This document shows, one piece after another, positions 10,517 through 22,447 of a DNA stretch of 64,000 nucleotides. How positions within the stretch are numbered: the first letter of the stretch is position 1; each line of letters opens with the position of its first letter. The notes under the pieces are model-generated. The model made no database searches and had not been told where the DNA came from. It saw nothing but the letters and a program-made list of their open reading frames with translations. The translations under genes and the position numbers were made by a program. The DNA lies in contig JAXQJY010000019.1 of assembly GCA_037042185.1 (NCBI GenBank), forward strand, positions 62,001-126,000, given 5' to 3'. The stretch is from Sordariomycetes sp. S80-01Y (taxonomy: Eukaryota > Ascomycota > Sordariomycetes).

Positions 10517-12061
10517 CTACGAGACGTTATCAATGGCCAGAAATTGCGGCCCGTACCCATTACCCTCGCCTCTCTTAACATCCGCGACACGAGGATGTTC
10601 CAGAACGATACCCATCAGCGATTGTCCGTCTGAGAATTGGGGGGATGGGACTTGTGCCCAGGCATCCTGAATCCTGCGAGCACTGGCCTCAAAGTCCTTG
10701 CGAACGCGAGGATAATCTTCCGCGACCAGTTTTCCGTCCTTCTTGACAAAGTTTCCGTCTACCAGTACATCTTTAATATCGCCCACGCTGGCATGCAGGA
10801 GAACGGCTGCCACCGGGTCGATCCATCCCAGCAGTGCGGGCGATCTGGCAGCATCCCATACAACGATATCTGCCTTTGCACCGACCTCGATGACGCCGAG
10901 GTCTGGCCTGCGCAGAGCTAGCCCTCCCGACCGGGTCGCAAGAAGAAAGGCTTGGTTGACGCTCATAGGGTTTGAAGCTGGGGCATGCCATTCCCGCAAA
11001 ACTTTGTTGAAGAAATGCAGTCGTACCTCTTGCAGCCACAATCGGGCCTGGGTGAGTATGTCTGCTGAAAAGGTATGATGCGTGTCAACGCCCAGAGCGG
11101 CTTGGTCTTGATTCATGTATGCGAAGTCATGGCCCATGCCGTAGTGCGTCTCTGACTCTGGTGTTATTGAAAAATATTGATTCGTTGACCTCAAGAGGTT
11201 GACATCGTTGGGTGTGATGGAGGTGGCGTGGGAGAAGACTACCGGCATTGACGTGTTCAGCAGACCGGCGGCGTGTACGTCCTTTGGCATGTTATCGGTG
11301 AAGAGGATGCCACCTGCTGTGTGGGTCGTCATGACAGCTGGCTGATGTTCTTTGATGAGGTCCACTACCTTTTGGACTTGCTGTTGATTCTGTACTGGAC
11401 CCCAGCCATCGTAGGCGATCCCGAGCTCGGCTGGGGAGTTGTCAAAGAGGTTACTCTCGGCAATTTCTTTGAACAACGGAATCTGCTGCTCAATCGTCCA
11501 ATCGGCAATACCCATGGTATCATGCAGTGCATAAGACCAAAAGACCCTTGCGCCACTTTCAATCGTCGCGTTCAGTCCGGCATAAACAGCTTCGGGGGAC
11601 CAATTATGGTGTGCGTGGTCCAAAGTCGTTGTGACGCCAGCATTCATAGTCTCGTAGAGACCAGCTAACTGACCGATGTAGACATCCTCTGCTTTGAAGC
11701 CAGTTTGAGGTGCAGCCTCACGGTACCGAAGGAAGTATTCAATTAGAGTGATGTTGGAGGCGATCGTCTTCCAGGCAGTGACCCAACCGTGGCGGTGGGT
11801 GTCGATGAAGCCAGGGCTGATGATCTGGCCCGTGGCATCGATTAGCTCGGTATCTGCGGGTACGTCTTGAGGATTTGGGCTGTCATCGATCGCGGCAATC
11901 CGGTCATTTGTGATGAGGAGCGAGCCGTTACGGACCACGTTCAGCGATTCCGAGTCGGAGTCGAAGGCGATGATTGTTGCACCAGTGAAGAGCTTTGACG
12001 CAGCTTGAGTAGCCCCAACAAAAACATTGATGGTAAAAAAAGTAAATTGAAAGACTTTCAT
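10517..12061 (-). CDS. secreted metal-dependent amidohydrolase (SAH/MTA deaminase-cytosine deaminase group)
   Basis: One exon, 514 aa. The first 20 residues (MKVFQFTFFTINVFVGATQA) look like a signal peptide with an A-x-A-like cleavage site, which is unusual for a family that is normally cytosolic. The amidohydrolase superfamily is shown by DATGQIISPGFIDTHRHG with the HxH metal ligands H89/H91, later His sites in MTTHTAG and VFSHATS, a GVDTHHTFSAD stretch supplying the catalytic Asp region, and the C-terminal GVIEVGAKADIVVWD that packs with the N-terminal beta-sandwich. The substrate is unknown: ring deamination or amide/chlorine hydrolysis are all possible in this group. A TATA-like element lies about 147 nt upstream. 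Confidence 0.88.
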   Translation of the reverse strand: MKVFQFTFFTINVFVGATQAASKLFTGATIIAFDSDSESLNVVRNGSLLITNDRIAAIDDSPNPQDVPADTELIDATGQIISPGFIDTHRHGWVTAWKTIASNITLIEYFLRYREAAPQTGFKAEDVYIGQLAGLYETMNAGVTTTLDHAHHNWSPEAVYAGLNATIESGARVFWSYALHDTMGIADWTIEQQIPLFKEIAESNLFDNSPAELGIAYDGWGPVQNQQQVQKVVDLIKEHQPAVMTTHTAGGILFTDNMPKDVHAAGLLNTSMPVVFSHATSITPNDVNLLRSTNQYFSITPESETHYGMGHDFAYMNQDQAALGVDTHHTFSADILTQARLWLQEVRLHFFNKVLREWHAPASNPMSVNQAFLLATRSGGLALRRPDLGVIEVGAKADIVVWDAARSPALLGWIDPVAAVLLHASVGDIKDVLVDGNFVKKDGKLVAEDYPRVRKDFEASARRIQDAWAQVPSPQFSDGQSLMGIVLEHPRVADVKRGEGNGYGPQFLAIDNVS

Positions 12062-12634
12062 GATCGCGGATGCACTTCGAAATTCGTGTGTAGAGAGTCG
12101 ATCTTGGCCACAGAAACAGATAGCCCACGCACAAGTTGTATTTCACTCGTAATAAGCTGGTTTGGTTGCAGATGTGAGCAACTCACTGTCCCTATACATT
12201 GAAGTAGTTTTTATATGAATGACTTCCATTCAACACAAACTTCGTCAAGCTCTCATGCCATGGCCATTTCTCGATCACAGCTCGCGAAGACGTGCTGGTA
12301 TTTCCGAAAATCCAGGGGCGAGCATGCGGATTTCGCGATGTAAGTTTAAATGTAAGGGCGAGCAAATTGATGACTGTTAACTCTTTGGGGAAGTTTCGCG
12401 CTTTTTTCGGGTCACTTAGCATAGAATTACGGCACAGCCGTTTAGGCAGCATCAGGGATTAGGTACGATTGTTTTCCTATTCGGGTAACACCGGTGGACT
12501 TAGCGGCGTTGACAACGGCATTGACTGACAATCAACCCTGGCCATCGCCACGTAGATATCCGAATCCCTTCCCTATTTACAATCCTAGTATCATTCTTCC
12601 ACTTGAAACCCGAAGTTCTGGAAAGTCATTAGGA
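12062..12634. other. gene-free stretch (573 bp)
   Basis: This is the promoter side of the secreted amidohydrolase and the 3' flank of the 113-aa gene. No further gene seen. Confidence 0.6.
12208..12215 (-). promoter_or_regulatory. TATA-like element of the secreted amidohydrolase
   Basis: TATAAAAA on the minus strand, about 147 nt upstream of the ATG at 12061. Confidence 0.4.
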
Positions 12635-12976
12635 TCAGGCTGGCTCAACGTTGACAACGTTAATCCCCGCCCCCGGCCCACGTCCTGGATTGCGCCCAGC
12701 ATTGACCTTTCCACTCGGACCAGGAGCCGGACCACTGTACCGAACCCGCGTTGCGCCAGACATTGTATTGCCTCTTCCACCTGGCGCAAAGGGACTGAAT
12801 GGTTGTGGTGGCACTCGTATGTTCGGACCTGAAGAGGCTGAGCTGTAGGATGTCGACGTGATGGAGTAGTCTGCTGGGAACACCCTAACAAAACGGAATA
12901 GAAGCCACGCGATCAGCGCGAGAACGACAACATGCAATCCGATTACCAGGGCGATTGTGTCATTTGGCTTGACCAT
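12635..12976 (-). CDS. small single-pass membrane protein (113 aa), function unknown
   Basis: One exon from ATG 12976. Residues 8-31 (ALVIGLHVVVLALIAWLLFRF) form one clear transmembrane helix; a Ser/Tyr-rich part follows, then a Pro/Gly/Arg-rich tail (FAPGGRGNTMSGATR, PAPGPSGK, NPGRGPGAG) ending NVVNVEPA. A longer in-frame extension starts at 13294, but the sequence between has no family-like features, so the start at the membrane segment is preferred. I do not recognise the family. By the short N-terminus and basic tail it could be a membrane anchor with a cytosolic RNA- or protein-binding tail; this is speculation. Confidence 0.62.
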   Translation of the reverse strand: MVKPNDTIALVIGLHVVVLALIAWLLFRFVRVFPADYSITSTSYSSASSGPNIRVPPQPFSPFAPGGRGNTMSGATRVRYSGPAPGPSGKVNAGRNPGRGPGAGINVVNVEPA

Positions 12977-13873
12977 TTCGTTACGCGTCGTGTGCTGTTT
13001 CTCCACGACGAGTCGCCCTTGCAGCGCTGAGACTGCCGGACCTTGCTTTAGGCTTGCGCGAGTGGTTGAGTGGTCGAATATTAGGAGACTACTGTCGGCG
13101 GTCGCGAGTTTGCTTGGGAGTGCGCGAGCCTTGGGAGGTCGCGTCCTGTTGTAATTTCGTGTTGCCTGAGCCTGGGGATACCATTCTTGTGGCATGAACA
13201 CAAACAAATCCAGATCAGGCCCATGGGCTATCGAGACAAAAGCTCTATCGCACCATGGCACGTGAGAGAAAAGCAACACGGCGAGAGTAAACAAGTATCC
13301 CCTTTTGGCGCTGTCGTTGGCGGCGAGTGTCCTTCAAGTCAGCTGCGCAGCCCTCCCGTTTCTGCCCCTGTGAGGTTGCAATGGCCACCACCAGTTCAAA
13401 CCCAAAACATGAATGCGCGGCAGCCTTGTGCTGGTGGACAGGCCTATAGATGCGGGCTGACATGCGAGAAAGACAAGGTGTGGATGACACAGCCAATGGA
13501 GGGTGAGATCCGCCCCCCATCTTCCTCCGTTGCGGTTCTCCAGGAAGACCCTTTGGGGAAGCGCGCTCAACAGAAGGCGGCAACAATCCATCGCTATCGC
13601 AACCGCCGGAAGAACTCGAGCTGTCAGCAAACGGTCATGCGCCCTGGATGAGACTGTCGCCAGGTCTCATCCCGCTCAAGTCGCCGGGAGCCGTGGTCTG
13701 ATGCAGCCCCTGCGGGAGTTAAAAACAAGTGAAAGACTCAGGATGACTGATATGCTTGGCTTCTAGCATCACATTGGGTCTAGGTGGGCAATTATCCATG
13801 ATGTTATAAACCGTATCATTTCTTATCTACATCTTCTCGTGGTCTTCGTCATGACTTTCAAATCCCCTGTCGA
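12977..13873. other. gene-free stretch (897 bp)
   Basis: This is the 5' flank of the 113-aa gene and the 3' flank of the PTR2 gene. ORFs on both strands here are composition-poor and lack support. Confidence 0.6.
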
Positions 13874-15766
13874 TTAGGACTCCTGCTGTCCCTGCTCCTT
13901 CAAGCCACCGTGCGTCAAAATTGGCTGATCGCGGTCCAGGTCGTACATCTCCTCCTCCATAGCATCATAGTGGCGGAAGGTGAAGTAGAATACGATAGCC
14001 GTGACAAGCGCGGAGATGGCGACGCCCGTGTACATCCATTGGAACTTGGGATCGACGGCGACCGAGACCAGGGAGGTAGAGATGGCGGATCCAAAGGCGT
14101 TGGTGAAGAGATACAGACTCTGGACGAAGGACTTCATGGTCGGGGGGGCCTTGGTGTAGGCGTACTCAAGACCAGTGACAGAGATGAAAATCTCAGCAAG
14201 ACCGATGAAGACGTACGCGGGCGTCTGGACGGCAATGTGGACGTGGTTGGGCAGCGAGGAGTCGCCGTCCTTGCCCTCGGGGCACTCACCCGGGTGCTCG
14301 TAGCAAGGACCAGCCGAGTAGATTAGGTGCTGGACGATGGCGGCGTAGGCGAGGCAGAGGGCGGCGAAAGTGAAGCCGATGGTGATACGGGCGACGGGGC
14401 GAAGCTCGATGCCGGCGCGGCGGAGGATCGGGTAGACGACACGGTCGAGGATCGGGGTGAAGACCAAAATCGAGATGGGATCGAAGTTCTGCATGAGATC
14501 GTTGGGCACGCCGTGGCCCTGCATCTGACCAGCTTGGGTGACGAAGTTGGTGGAAAACTGCCCGTAGCAGACCCAGAAGATGGGGTAGAAGACGAAGACC
14601 TTGCAAGCACGCAGGGCACGCTTCAGCTCATCGACAAAGTGGTCATCCCAGTTCACGGCCTGGTTGCGTCCGTTGGCCTCGCGCCACGAAGGCTTAGCAG
14701 CGTCGGTGTTGCGGGCGACGATCATCATCCACAGAGCCTTGAAGCAGTCCGTGATGATCGAACCCTGGGGGGGACGGTCGACGTAGGTCTTGCGACGCCA
14801 GATGAGGATGCCGATACCGACGTTGAAAACGCAGAAACACATCAAAAACGCGGTCCAGAAGCCCTTGTACTTTTCCATGAACGGCGTGGCCAGCAGACTA
14901 AGGGCACCGAGGTTGATGCACCAGTAGAAGATCATGTAGATGCGCTGGTAGGTGACGGCAGGGTCGATGACAACACGCTCTCCGCTCTTCTCAGTCTTGA
15001 CAGCCATAATGCGGCGTTGGTACTGGTCGGCAATAAGAGGCGCGATGTTACTCTTAATACCACCGGTGCCAAGACCGATGACAACGAGCGAGATGATGTA
15101 TCCGGGCTTGGAAGCGCCCGCATCGAAAGCGACGGGCAAAGACGTAGTCCAGAGGATGACGAGACCGATCCAGTAGAAGACGCAGAAGACGAGGATAGTC
15201 TTGTACTTTCCGAGATACTGATCGGCAATAATGGCACCGAGAATAGGAGTGACTACGCATAGACGTTAGCTTGCTAGCTCGCTCTTGTTGCCTTCATATT
15301 CTCTTCACTCACTGTAACAGAACCACTGGAAGAACAAGTTCAGTCCGGTGGCGGCCTGGTGACCCATGCCCAGACCACGGGGTCCGTCCGCGCCGTGCTT
15401 GTCGTTGCTGATGTAGTTCTGGAACAAGCCCTGGGCACCGTAGTAGGTGAAGCGCTCAGTCAACTCGACAATAGCGATGAGGTATGCCGAGGGCGGCAGG
15501 TTCTCGCCGATGCGGCGCAGAGTTCGCTTCTCGTGGTTGTTGGGCTCCTCGCCATCGGGAGTTGGGACCATCTCGGTATCCTTCTCATCGTACTTGGCGG
15601 GGTCGGAATCCGCCCTGGAGATGTAGCCACCGGCCATGTCCTTGTGCGCTCCGGGCACGCGCTCCGCGAGACGCTCATGGAGGCTACGGAAGTGTCAGCA
15701 GCTGCGCAGGTTCGAGGTTTGCCATGGTACGCACTCAGCGGCGGTATCCTCGTGGTTCATCGCCAT
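13874..15766 (-). CDS. PTR2-type proton-coupled di/tripeptide transporter (POT family)
   Basis: Three exons (15735-15766, 15313-15683, 13874-15252; introns 51 and 60 nt) give 593 aa. The tiny first exon encodes MAMNHEDTAA and joins in frame to DLHERLAERV. POT hallmarks: the proton-coupling motif VELTERFTYYG on the first helix, ITPILGAIIADQYLGKYK, GLGTGGIKSNIAPLIADQY and the signature FYWCINLGALS. A cytosolic loop (~330-380) precedes the second half with VFYPIFWVCYGQFSTNF. It sits in the plasma membrane and imports peptides as a nitrogen source. The last helices and polar tail (KEQGQQES) are complete. The antisense frame is open for 311 codons but is a shadow of high GC third positions. Confidence 0.95.
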
Positions 15767-18096
15767 GATGTCGGACTCCGAGTGATCTACCTGGGGTGGT
15801 ATGGGATTACTGAAACGAAGTAGATGGATGTCAAGGAGGCGCAAGTGGCAGGCTCTCCGGATTCGACGTTCTTAAAGACTTTCAGGGTAGTTCCCTTATC
15901 AGGAAGTGGATCACCAACTGGACACTTCCTCCGCATTCACGCACGCGACAAGGACCTGGAGACGGCTATCTGTTACAAATCGTTTGCCACGATTGGGTGT
16001 GGTGGACGCTTGAGAGGGAGCCCGTACTAAGACCTCGGCTGCGTGCGAACAGAGTTTAGGACGTGCTCCAGAATCGTTATCAGCCAAGGGGCAAAGGCGC
16101 GAAGCTGCGAGGCGCCAGTCCACAAGGGACCTTTTGAAAGGCCGTCTCGAAGGAGCACCCATCACCAGGCGTACGGACCGAAAAGACGGGCTGGTGGCAG
16201 AGGAACTCGGCGCAGACGTGCCGAGCCCGGGGTGGCATGGTCCAATCGCCGGCCACGCTGTCCCAAGCCGGCAGTCTTCTGGAAGTCGCGAGGTCCGGAG
16301 AGCTACACAAAAGGTCTTGGTACGCTCTCTAGCGTCCGTGTTTTTGTGGGCAGCCTCGGGGCGAGATCTCCACTGCGCAGCCGATCAAGCCGAGTTTGGT
16401 AGGGAGGGAATAAGCCGGAGGGGCGGGAGAGCGTCCATGAAGCCGCTTTTGCCGGATTTCCAGCGCGAGATGATTCAAGCGTCGCAAACACGAGTCTGAA
16501 GACGAAACCGCGTCCTGAGGGATCAAAAGCAACGTTGCAGTCGTTGGTAATCAACTACGCTGGTTTTCTGTGGTAGACCTCGACAAGTCGTTGCGTTCAG
16601 CCAAGAGTGCACATCCCTCCGCGTTCGCTCGACTATATCCAAGATGCTTGACGCTGCTCATCGAGTCCCCGGAAACGGCTGTTTCAGAGGATGCTATTAC
16701 ACAAGAAAAATTTCATCTCGTCGGCGGCCGCTCCACCCGCAGGACCTGGAGCACGACATCTAAAGTGCTGACTCGACCCAAGACCCGATTTTCGCAGCGA
16801 ACGGCGTTAGCGATGAGACTTTTTAAGAATAAGCTTCACTCATCTGGTGAGACGTTAAGTGGCATGTCTATCTCAAGGTTCGGTGCCGCGTCGGCCGAGG
16901 GGTGGGAGCCCGCCGGACCCTCTACTTCAGTGAGCGGCTTCAGCATTCCATGTCCGGATTCAGACCGAGACCCGACCCTGGCCTTCAGATATGAGGCTCA
17001 AATTGACTCGTTACACTTTGTGGCGAACGCAACAAGTCAGCTCATTTTTAAGCATGCTGAGATCGAGAACGACATCCACTGGGTGTCCACTGGGTGGCCA
17101 CTGGGCAACCATTTGGCGTTGCCTCGAGGGCGTTTGCATTGCCAGGTGAAAGTCCGAATAACCTGGGTAGGCGTACCTCTCAGCATTATATTAAAGTAAA
17201 AAGTTCCAACGTGGTTCCCATATCTTAGCAGGAGTTTCCTGTCGTGAGGTTGAAATCCCACTCCGCACCTCCGGGATGTGGAGGTCGCCAAGCTGTGGCT
17301 GCCGACGGGTCTGCAGCCCCTTGCCGCTTTCCGAATGCTACTTACATCAGTCCCTCTCGAATAGTCCTCTGGTCTTCTTGGCAGGGACGCCGTGACGACA
17401 GCCATGCCCGCGGTGGTGAGCGAGCTTTCGATGGGCCGTAACATCCGCGGAAAATGTCTCGGCTCAGGACAGCGGAATGCTGCGCTGCGCTTGTGAGACT
17501 GAACGCGCGCTAAATGGTGCGCAGGTGCGGAATCTCAGTACCCCGGATCGAGGTCGCCGCATGTGTGTGCCGTTGAAAGCCGCCCTGCACGTTGCGGACC
17601 AGCGTGCCGCCTCCATGGGGTATTAAGTAACAGCATGGCGAGGTAAACTTTAAGAAACACTTCTTTACGTAAATATTCTAATCTTAAGGATTGGAAAAGG
17701 GGCCAGTGGACCTCAGGCCGCAGGTTTATCCCCAAGTCTGGGCAAGTCTGGGGAAGAAAGGAGCACCTCCGCAGTTGAGGCATTCGGTCGAAGCTCCAAA
17801 TCCGCGATTGGACACAATCTCCAGAAGAGCTATTAGCAAGCTCAATATGCGGATTGGATGATGCATCTTCTTACAAACATTGCAAGGCTCTTTGCTTGGC
17901 GTGTATTCAACAGCACGTTCGAGCTGACCGCCACCGTCGCCGTTGTGCTCGCCACTTGGTGGCCTCGGTAGCCCAGTGTGATTCTAAACTGTAGCATCTT
18001 TGCACTCGAAGATACTTTCTTAAAACTGGCTCTTTCGAAGTGACATAGCTCAATACCAGAAAAAGATGAGCTTCTGTCCACAACACCCCTAAGCGC
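15767..18096. other. gene-free stretch (2,330 bp)
   Basis: This starts with the PTR2 promoter. I searched both strands for spliced exons and found none that could be tied to a family. The longest frame (16570-17199, 209 codons) starts with GTG and has no recognisable motif. An 11-nt tandem repeat is at 17076-17105. It may hold decayed sequence or a long non-coding transcript; nothing shows either. Confidence 0.6.
17076..17105 (+). repeat. minisatellite, 11-nt unit x3 (core CCACTGGG)
   Basis: The core CCACTGGG recurs at 17076, 17087 and 17098, a strict 11-nt period, with TGT, TGG and CAA-type spacers. Confidence 0.8.
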
Positions 18097-18862
18097 TCAA
18101 CTGCCCGCTTTGCGGCTAATGGCAGGCATCTTCCCGATCCACTCAGCATCGTTATTCCCTGCGGCATCTACAAGCCATCTTGTCAAAGCTGCTCTCTTCT
18201 GAGACAAAGTCCACCCTGGTCCTCCAACAGGTCCAGCGTAAGTCTCCCCGTCTTCACGGTCTATTTTCCAACTCTCCTCGTCGGAGTCTCCAGCCAGCTG
18301 GCCGATCCGGAACACGGTCCAGTCAATGTCCTTGGTTGCCTGCTTATCCTCGAATGCAGCTTGAATCTGTATGATGTTCTGGTACGCGTTCGGATAGAAG
18401 AGCCGGAGACCTCTTATGGCGGCCCATCGCTTCAAGGAGGACTGGTCGGTGTCATGGTAGATTGAGGGGGTGCCCATTGCGAAGATTCTACGGACTCCAT
18501 GCTCACGCATCAGTTCAAACACTAGTCGATACATGTCCGAGAATGCTGTCTCTGGGAGAGGCGCGGCCACCGAGGGACCAAGAAATGATAGGATCAGGCG
18601 GCTCTTGGCGATGGCCACGGAGAGGGCCTGCTTGTCATTCATCTCACCCTTCACCACCTGGCTTCGTGAGCGAATCGTCCCCTCTTTCGTGCGTATAGTG
18701 TGCACATACTTCAATGAAACGGCTTGAAGCTATATCTTCGGGTACTTTCGATGGATTGCGGGCGTACACCGTTGTCGATACCCCGCGGTACAGCAACTCT
18801 CGAACCAGGCATATGCCTGCCGGCCCTGTTCCACCAAAAACCAAAATACTGGTACCAGGCAT
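18097..18862 (-). CDS. NmrA-like / NAD(P)-binding Rossmann protein
   Basis: Two exons (18710-18862 and 18097-18657; 52-nt intron GTATGT...CCAG, phase 0) give 237 aa. The dinucleotide loop is SILVFGGTGPAGICLVREL (GxxGxxG at about 10-16), followed by a basic strand end (VYARNPSKVP), as in atypical short-chain dehydrogenases that use NADP or sense redox state. ILSFLGPSVA and RRIFAMGTPS fit strands 4-5; YPNAYQNI lies where the family has its helix partner, but no YxxxK catalytic pair is evident. DWTVFRIGQLAGD is the usual family motif preceding the C-terminal part. Probably cytosolic. It may be an oxidoreductase or a redox-sensing regulator. Confidence 0.85.
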
Positions 18863-19911
18863 CTTTGATCTCAGAAGAAGTATGCTTGAGGCTTAACCCA
18901 AAGGAACACTGGTCTTTCGATGATTAAATAGTCTGGCTGGCCACCGAAACCAACAACCACTGGCGGAGTTTGGGCTAGAAGTCCACCCCGAAATAGCCCA
19001 ATCGGGAAACAGTGACGCGGAATCCGGGCGTCTGAAGAATTTACGACAGATGCATTTACGAGATACGCATCCACCGTTCGCATCTTCCCGAAATGATCAT
19101 GCGCGCGCCTAGCACAGACGAGAACTTTGCTTTGGGATAATAAGCCATTAAAACTGATATCGACCCGTTTGCCAACGCCTTCATAGAATGTAATGCTCTT
19201 TATTTGGGGCAGCACCCGTCAACAGGCAGTTGCTCTCCCACGACAGACCCACATATGCTACCCTACACACCCTGCCAACAAACTTGGGAACACAAGTAAT
19301 CCGGGGAGCATAGAGCCACGGCGGTTGGATGGCACGGTGACCGAAACAATCGATTCATCCTCACGACTCTTGCAGGCAGTTATCTTGGCGAGTAGCAGAG
19401 TAATGTCAAGTTCTCAAATGTATACTCCTCCATGGAGTTTCATGAGCGATCAACGTGATTTCTCCCACCTGGACACGAGGAGAACATTACTCTGCCTATA
19501 GTTGCGATCTGTCTACCGCAGTGGTGGAATTGATCGTGGAATGAACCTAACAGCAGCGTTTTCGGAGCTCTTAATGGTTGCATTCCCGAGTCCGCGGGTG
19601 AAAACCGCAAAACAACGTTTCTCCGCCGTTTACAGACTCCAAAGTTGGCAAAATTCTGCATCACATTTTCCATGACTTGGTAAGTGCAGCTGCCATCTAC
19701 TGGGATGGTCTACTTTTCGTCTGAGCCTCACATGAGTACAGATGGCATGCAAAGCCAAGGATCCACTGCACATGTCATGATCAGAGCACGAGGAACTATG
19801 ATCAGCCCAGACTGGAGAAACCAGGGTATGAGCGGCTCACCTTGAACTCTCTCACTCGAAATCTACCTCAGGCGATAAAAAAGACTCCTAATATATATGA
19901 ACCTCTGTAGG
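18863..19911. other. gene-free stretch (1,049 bp)
   Basis: This lies upstream of the NmrA-like gene and downstream of the Zn2Cys6 gene. No supported gene, tRNA or repeat seen. Confidence 0.6.
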
Positions 19912-21587
19912 CTATTTGAAAACGCTGCCTACGCTCTCGAGAAATCTACCACTATACATATCTAGCTGTGGTCTCTCCAATAGGTTATTCAATGATCGCA
20001 AGTCTGTGTCCTGCTGAGTAGACCTGACTCTGATGCCATTGAGGTATATCCAAGCTACCGCTAGCGGCATTATCCCAATATTAGCACCTAAACCTCCAGC
20101 CTCAGGCTCAAAGTGTAAGTGCACGCAATGTGCAATCTTGCGAGCATATGAACCTGGGTCAACACTCGACAAGTGTGGTGTCTGAGCCAAGGTCTCTTGT
20201 TCTCTGTGATAAAAACAGCTTTCCTCAAGCAGACAGTCGATTATGAGATGTAGCTGGAGACACATGGCCCAATAGAAGCAGCTCAGATTGAGCGCATGGA
20301 GATCGTTGTCTCGGGAAAGCTTTGGGACATGTAAGCCCGTGACGACACAGTCGAATCTTTGCATCGTGTTCCCTGCCTCCGTGTCCCAGATTAGTCGGGC
20401 TCGCTCTGTCCTCAAACACCTGCTCAGAAGGTCTTGGAGACTTTCCAGCCTCTGGGAATAGTCTTGGCAAGCCCGCACCTGATCTAGATCTTCCAAGTAG
20501 CCAGGTATGTCGACTACAATGTCCAAGAGCTTATCCCTGAGCCCCCGCGATCGTCCGGTCGACGGGAGCATTCTCCATTGAGGAGACTCGAAAAGAGATC
20601 GTCGGCGGCGTGCCAGAGCGTTCGTAATCTTCGACAGAAGTTTAGTAAAGATCAAAAACGAGCATACGAAGGACAAGTAAACACATGCAGCATTCATGAG
20701 TCCCGTGGCAAAGAGCTCATGACCCGCAGGTGTCTGAAAGCCACTAGGGCCACGAATGATGGCCAGATTTAACTCCCCGTCAGTATGGCTATTCCAGCCG
20801 TCGATATGAGACAGCCTCGCGCTGGCCTCCTCGAACTCTTCAGTGTCGCGGCCAAACAGAACCTGTCTCCCACATGTTCGTTAGATGAGAATGTAGCGAC
20901 AAGTAACTTGGAAAGCTACCTGATATGAGCCCAATGATCGGACGGCAGCCAGCAGTCCGTCGCTAGTAGCCCTCTGGTAATCCTTCAAAGCCTTCCCTAG
21001 CTCTTGCAGAGACATAATGTATGTTTGCAGCCCCTTCATACGCAATTGAATATTGTCGTCCCGGATCCCCAGCATTGTGCAGCTTATGGCGTAGGTGGCG
21101 TACCGCAGTGTCGATTCAGACTGATGCAATGTATCTAAAAAGGCCATCCAGCTACCGGCCGAGAGTGAACTTGCTGTTAATGTCATTGGTTGGCCTTGCG
21201 GCATGAAGGACTGCCAAAAGCGACCAACAAGATTCACCTCTCTCGCTGATGCCAGAAGTGATTCGTGCAGCACTACTCTATTAGACGGACGATCGATGGG
21301 TCCTGCTGTGCCCCCCTCGTGCCCAGTATCCTCGAAACTGTCGTGAGGACGGGATTGCCGCTGACGGCCACGCTTTGCGCTGACCCAAACATATCCTCGA
21401 GTATATCCTTGGCAGACCAAAGCAGACTTAATGCACTGTCCACATGATGGGGTCTTCTTGTCGCACTTTGTTTTGGTGACATGTCATATTAGCGAGCTCA
21501 AATACGGCAGGTACGTGTCATTGAGCGTACCCCTTTCTTTCTGGCAATACACGTGATACACGCCTTGGATCTTGGAACGCCAACCAT
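19912..21587 (-). CDS. Zn(II)2Cys6 transcription factor with fungal_trans_2-like domain
   Basis: Three exons (21531-21587, 20920-21465, 19912-20862; introns 65 and 57 nt, both phase 0) give 517 aa. The zinc cluster is rebuilt exactly across the first intron: Cys at 10, 13, 20, 27, 30, 37 (C-X2-C-X6-C-X6-C-X2-C-X6-C; KACITCIARKKGCDKKTPSC), which is strong support for the splice. The rest (VGRFWQSFMPQ, LRYATYAISCTMLG, then a long helical C-terminal region with FATGLMNAACVYLSFVC) fits the fungal_trans_2 middle region of nuclear regulators. It is divergent from the RTA1-like gene with 860 nt between starts, so it may regulate it. Confidence 0.88.
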
Positions 21588-22447
21588 GGCGGCAACGAAG
21601 AGGTTTTGGCGACTCGATCAGGCACGGAGGTGTCCACATGGAGACACTGGGCTGAGTTGGCCGATCGCATGGATAAGTTGAGATCGCTACTTGCGAAAGA
21701 GAGCGACGTAATCCGCGCGCTGTTGATAACCGGAAGAAGAAACCTGGATCCTCTGAACAGAGTAGGAGGCATTGCCTGGCTTTATTAACCTCAGTCTAAG
21801 ATGGGATCTACAGGAAGCTAAGATTCTAATTGGGGTCGGGTCGGTCGATGATTGAGGCGCCGACTTGGACTGACCAGTGCGGAGAAGATTACATGGGTGC
21901 TGGTGTACTTACAGGTAGGCTCTGGGCCGCTTATCCTGATCGGGTCATTATTCCCGCCAACTCGTCGTCACACTCCGACCGATTCGGGCCTAGGCCCAGA
22001 CTCTCTAGAACATAGATCTTGCGTTTCACGTTCGAGACGAACAACACATGGCTGTCGAGGCAAATCGGCAACTATGATTCGCCAATAGCCGCTATCAAAT
22101 ACGTCATTTCTAGTTTATAGGTTAGAGGACTGGCGCTCAACTCCTCTCTTGACGTCTCAACGGACAGATAACGAGCTTTGTCGTACCCCAGAGCATGATG
22201 TCAAACTCCGGCAAGGGGAATGCACAATGATAGTGCTGACGGATATGCGACTTGGGGTCATCCAAAGTCCGTTGACTTGTACCTCTTCACAGAAAGTGCA
22301 TATAAGGCAGCGTCTGACCCAGCGTTTTCGTTCCCGGCTCTAGCATCATCAATCTAAAGCCTCGCCACTTTTTCATGGAAACACCATACTTTGTCTTTCT
22401 TTACGGATTACACTCAACTTTCGCAAACGCAAGACTAAGTCGTCGCC
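21588..22447. other. shared upstream region of Zn2Cys6 gene and RTA1-like gene (860 bp)
   Basis: Divergent promoter region; a TATA-like box serves the plus-strand side. CGG-type half sites were not catalogued reliably by eye. Confidence 0.5.
22301..22307 (+). promoter_or_regulatory. TATA-like element of the RTA1-like gene
   Basis: TATAAGG, 141-147 nt before the ATG at 22448. Confidence 0.4.

Noticed and set aside
12494-12832. Plus-strand frame opposite the 113-aa membrane protein
   Set aside because: The minus strand has a clear transmembrane helix and a sensible ATG; the plus frame has no feature.
14327-15262. 311-codon plus-strand frame opposite PTR2
   Set aside because: It is the antisense shadow of a well-supported PTR2 exon; its composition (Asp/Gly/Val-rich) is typical of the complement of a GC-rich coding exon.
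16570-17199. 209-codon plus-strand frame starting with GTG
   Set aside because: Non-ATG start, no motif, spans the small tandem repeat; judged chance.
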